From CAVVGZ01 sp963747965 (GTDB lineage Bacteria > Chloroflexota > Anaerolineae > Anaerolineales > Anaerolineaceae), in assembly GCA_963747965.1 (NCBI GenBank), contig CAVVGZ010000007.1, positions 186,001 through 250,000 of the forward strand: a stretch of DNA of 64,000 nt, read 5' to 3'. Every line of letters begins with the position of its first letter. The first letter of the stretch is position 1. Below are positions 62,367-64,000 of the stretch, in pieces. Below the pieces are notes generated by a model. It saw only the letters and a list, made by a program, of their open reading frames with translations. It was not told where the DNA came from and did no database searches. The position numbers were made by a program, and so were the translations under genes.

Positions 62367-64000
62367 CTATGGCAGGGACGACTCACGCAGAATTTCTTTT
62401 TCCTTTTTTTGCGTCTTGCCACGCTCTTCAGTATTCAGAATCTGCTTTCGTATACGGAAATTTAATGGAGTTACTTCAAGAAGCTCATCCTCGGCAAGGT
62501 ATTCAAGTGCCTGGTCGAGTGATAAATCTCGCGGCGGAGATAAGCGATACTCAATATCTTTATTCGAAGAACGCATATTGGTCAGGTGCTTTTTCTTGCA
62601 AACATTGACGACAATATCTTCAGACCGCTGGGTTTCTCCGACAACCATACCCTCATAAATATCCACTCCCGCACCAATAAATAGGATACCGCGTTCCTCA
62701 GCATTCTTAAGGCCATAGGTTGTTGTGATCCCAGCCTCCCAGGCGACAACAGAACCGGTAGCCCGCGATTCAATCGAGCCAGCCAAAGGACCATAACCAT
62801 GGAAAAATGTGTTCATAATACCCATTCCCCTGGTTTGAGTAAGCAGTTGATAACGGAATCCCAACAGCCCGCGGGTTGGAACCAGGTATTTCAGATGGAC
62901 GGAACCATCCGGATTATTTATCATATTCAACATTTTCCCGCGCCGTGTACCAAGCATTTCAACAACCACCCCGACAGTATCGGGACTGGTGTCTATAAAT
63001 ACATCTTCATAAGGTTCAAGAATTTCACCCAGCTCATTTTCCTGGAATATCGCTTTGGCTCTGGTGACTTGAAATTCATACCCTTCACGGCGCATGGTTT
63101 CGATGAGAATTGCCAGGTGAAGTTCACCGCGCCCTGCTACAATAAATGTGTCTGCACTATCGGTTTCTATAACCTGAAGGGCAACATTGTTGCGAAGTTC
63201 GTTGAACAGGCGTTCGCGCAACTTTCGTGAAGTTGACCATTTTCCTTCGCGACCGGTAAACGGTGATGTATTTATTCCGAAAGTCATTCTAACTGTAGGA
63301 GCCTCAACCTCTATGGGCGGGAGCGGGATTGGATTCAGGGCGTCAGCAAGCGTTTCACCAATAGCAATATTTTCCAGACCAGCTATAGCAATAATTTCTC
63401 CGGCGCTTGCATTATCAACTTCCACCCGGTCCAATCCCTGGTGAATATACAAATATCTTGCCCGCTCAGGCAGGATGGATCCATCCAATGTTATACGTGC
63501 TAAGTTTTGGTTTAGGCTAATTTTGCCTGCATGGATTCTACCAATCGCATAGGTTCCCTGGTATTCATCGTAGCCCAAATTCGTCACCAGTATTTGCAAC
63601 GGAGCATCCATATCTACCATAGGACAAGGTATCTGCTCGAGAATCGCTTCAAAGAGAGGCTGCAGGTTTGGACTTAATTCGGGGGTCATACCTGCCTGTC
63701 CACTGACCGAATTGGCATAAACGATTGGAAATTCAGCCTGTTCTTCTGAAGCGCCAAGCTCGATGAACAAGTCAAATGTCTGGTTGAGGGCGCGAAGTGG
63801 ATCGGCATCCTTCCGATCAATTTTGTTTATCACCAGGATTGCTTTGATCCCCCTTTCAAGTGCCTGCTTAAGTACAAAGCGGGTCTGGGGCATTGGTCCT
63901 TCTGCAGCATCCACAAGCAGAAGCACACCATCTACCATATTCATGATTCGCTCAACTTCACCCCCAAAGTCAGCATGTCCTGGTGTGTCCACGATGTTGA
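62367..64000 (-). CDS. typA: GTP-binding protein TypA/BipA (5' end beyond window)
   Basis: The frame is open to the right edge, so the N-terminal P-loop is outside. Visible are NIVDTPGHADFGGEVERIMN (G3), LVINKIDRKDADP (G4), PIVYANSVSGQAGM, the beta-barrel domain 2, VAGRGELHLAILIETMRREG, EPYEDVFIDTSPDTVGVVVE and the C-terminal GNAEERGILF-like LKNAEERGILFIGAGVDIYE and NLDQALEYL-type SLDQALEYLAEDE. It is a translation-factor GTPase involved in ribosome assembly and stress. About 544 residues are present. Confidence 0.95.
   Translation of the reverse strand, partial: NIVDTPGHADFGGEVERIMNMVDGVLLLVDAAEGPMPQTRFVLKQALERGIKAILVINKIDRKDADPLRALNQTFDLFIELGASEEQAEFPIVYANSVSGQAGMTPELSPNLQPLFEAILEQIPCPMVDMDAPLQILVTNLGYDEYQGTYAIGRIHAGKISLNQNLARITLDGSILPERARYLYIHQGLDRVEVDNASAGEIIAIAGLENIAIGETLADALNPIPLPPIEVEAPTVRMTFGINTSPFTGREGKWSTSRKLRERLFNELRNNVALQVIETDSADTFIVAGRGELHLAILIETMRREGYEFQVTRAKAIFQENELGEILEPYEDVFIDTSPDTVGVVVEMLGTRRGKMLNMINNPDGSVHLKYLVPTRGLLGFRYQLLTQTRGMGIMNTFFHGYGPLAGSIESRATGSVVAWEAGITTTYGLKNAEERGILFIGAGVDIYEGMVVGETQRSEDIVVNVCKKKHLTNMRSSNKDIEYRLSPPRDLSLDQALEYLAEDELLEVTPLNFRIRKQILNTEERGKTQKKEKEILRESSLP

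Overview
The window looks like part of the chromosome of a free-living, monoderm-type bacterium of moderate-to-low GC. It is most likely a member of the Chloroflexota (class Anaerolineae or close). That placement is inferred from gene style: a YvcK protein with membrane helices ahead of its catalytic domain, small zinc-ribbon membrane proteins, CpXC and FHA/STPK signalling proteins, solute-binding lipoproteins with Thr/Pro/Glu-rich linkers, and several promoters whose -10 box abuts the start codon. No rRNA, phage, insertion sequence or CRISPR array was seen. Most of the window is ordinary housekeeping DNA.

Layout. 1-3.7 kb: end of an unknown gene, a PduO-type cobalamin adenosyltransferase, a DUF554 membrane protein, a GNAT acetyltransferase and a double-HTH regulator. 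3.8-8.4 kb, minus strand: one operon of a zinc-ribbon membrane protein, a PfkB-type kinase, parA, parB and an amidohydrolase. 8.6-10.2 kb: a luciferase-like oxidoreductase and radC. 10.2-12.4 kb: tRNA-Met with a strong promoter, then a tandem array of about 73-bp units built on the tRNA 3' end, then a truncated and an intact copy of a molybdopterin-domain gene. 12.7-14.8 kb: an AMP-dependent ligase and an acyl carrier protein. 15.3-19.3 kb: AmrS-type radical SAM enzyme, methyltransferase, nitroreductase, exonuclease III and a Fur-family regulator. 19.3-25.1 kb, minus strand: FAH-family enzyme, MoaD/ThiS-like carrier, a binding lipoprotein, uppP, tgt and an SLC13-type transporter. 25.2-28.1 kb: alr and recJ. 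28.1-31.2 kb, minus strand: two related zinc-ribbon membrane proteins and a glycosyltransferase. 31.4-40.0 kb: GDPD, a GH3 enzyme, a Ser/Thr kinase divergent from an FHA/winged-helix protein, a CpXC protein and a hybrid-sensor-free histidine kinase. 40.2-49.6 kb, plus strand: yvcK, gap, pgk, rpsT, argS, a cyclic-2,3-diphosphoglycerate synthetase-like P-loop protein, obg and nadD. 49.6-52.6 kb, minus strand: an ECF sigma/anti-sigma operon with two envelope proteins. 53.1-57.9 kb: a complete branched-chain-amino-acid-type ABC transporter. 57.9-64.0 kb, minus strand: a deoxynucleoside kinase, pstSCAB and the 3' part of typA.

Two features run across the window. First, at least eight otherwise well-conserved genes carry exactly one single-base indel in a short homopolymer (zinc-ribbon protein, pfkB, radC, the second zinc-ribbon protein, yvcK, pgk, pstB and probably the deoxynucleoside kinase). 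Essential genes such as pgk are affected, so these read as sequence or assembly errors, not pseudogenes; I give the merged coordinates. Second, five genes have a sigma70-like promoter placed so that transcription would start at or within 1-2 nt of the start codon, suggesting leaderless mRNAs.

The most unusual element is the array at 10321-10855. Each unit repeats the T-arm and 3' acceptor strand of the adjacent tRNA-Met, with a small hairpin inserted in the T-loop. The hairpin stem varies between units by compensatory changes (T-A, A-T and G-C at the same pair), which points to a conserved structured RNA or DNA element. All functional statements rest on reading the sequence and general family knowledge; no database search was run.
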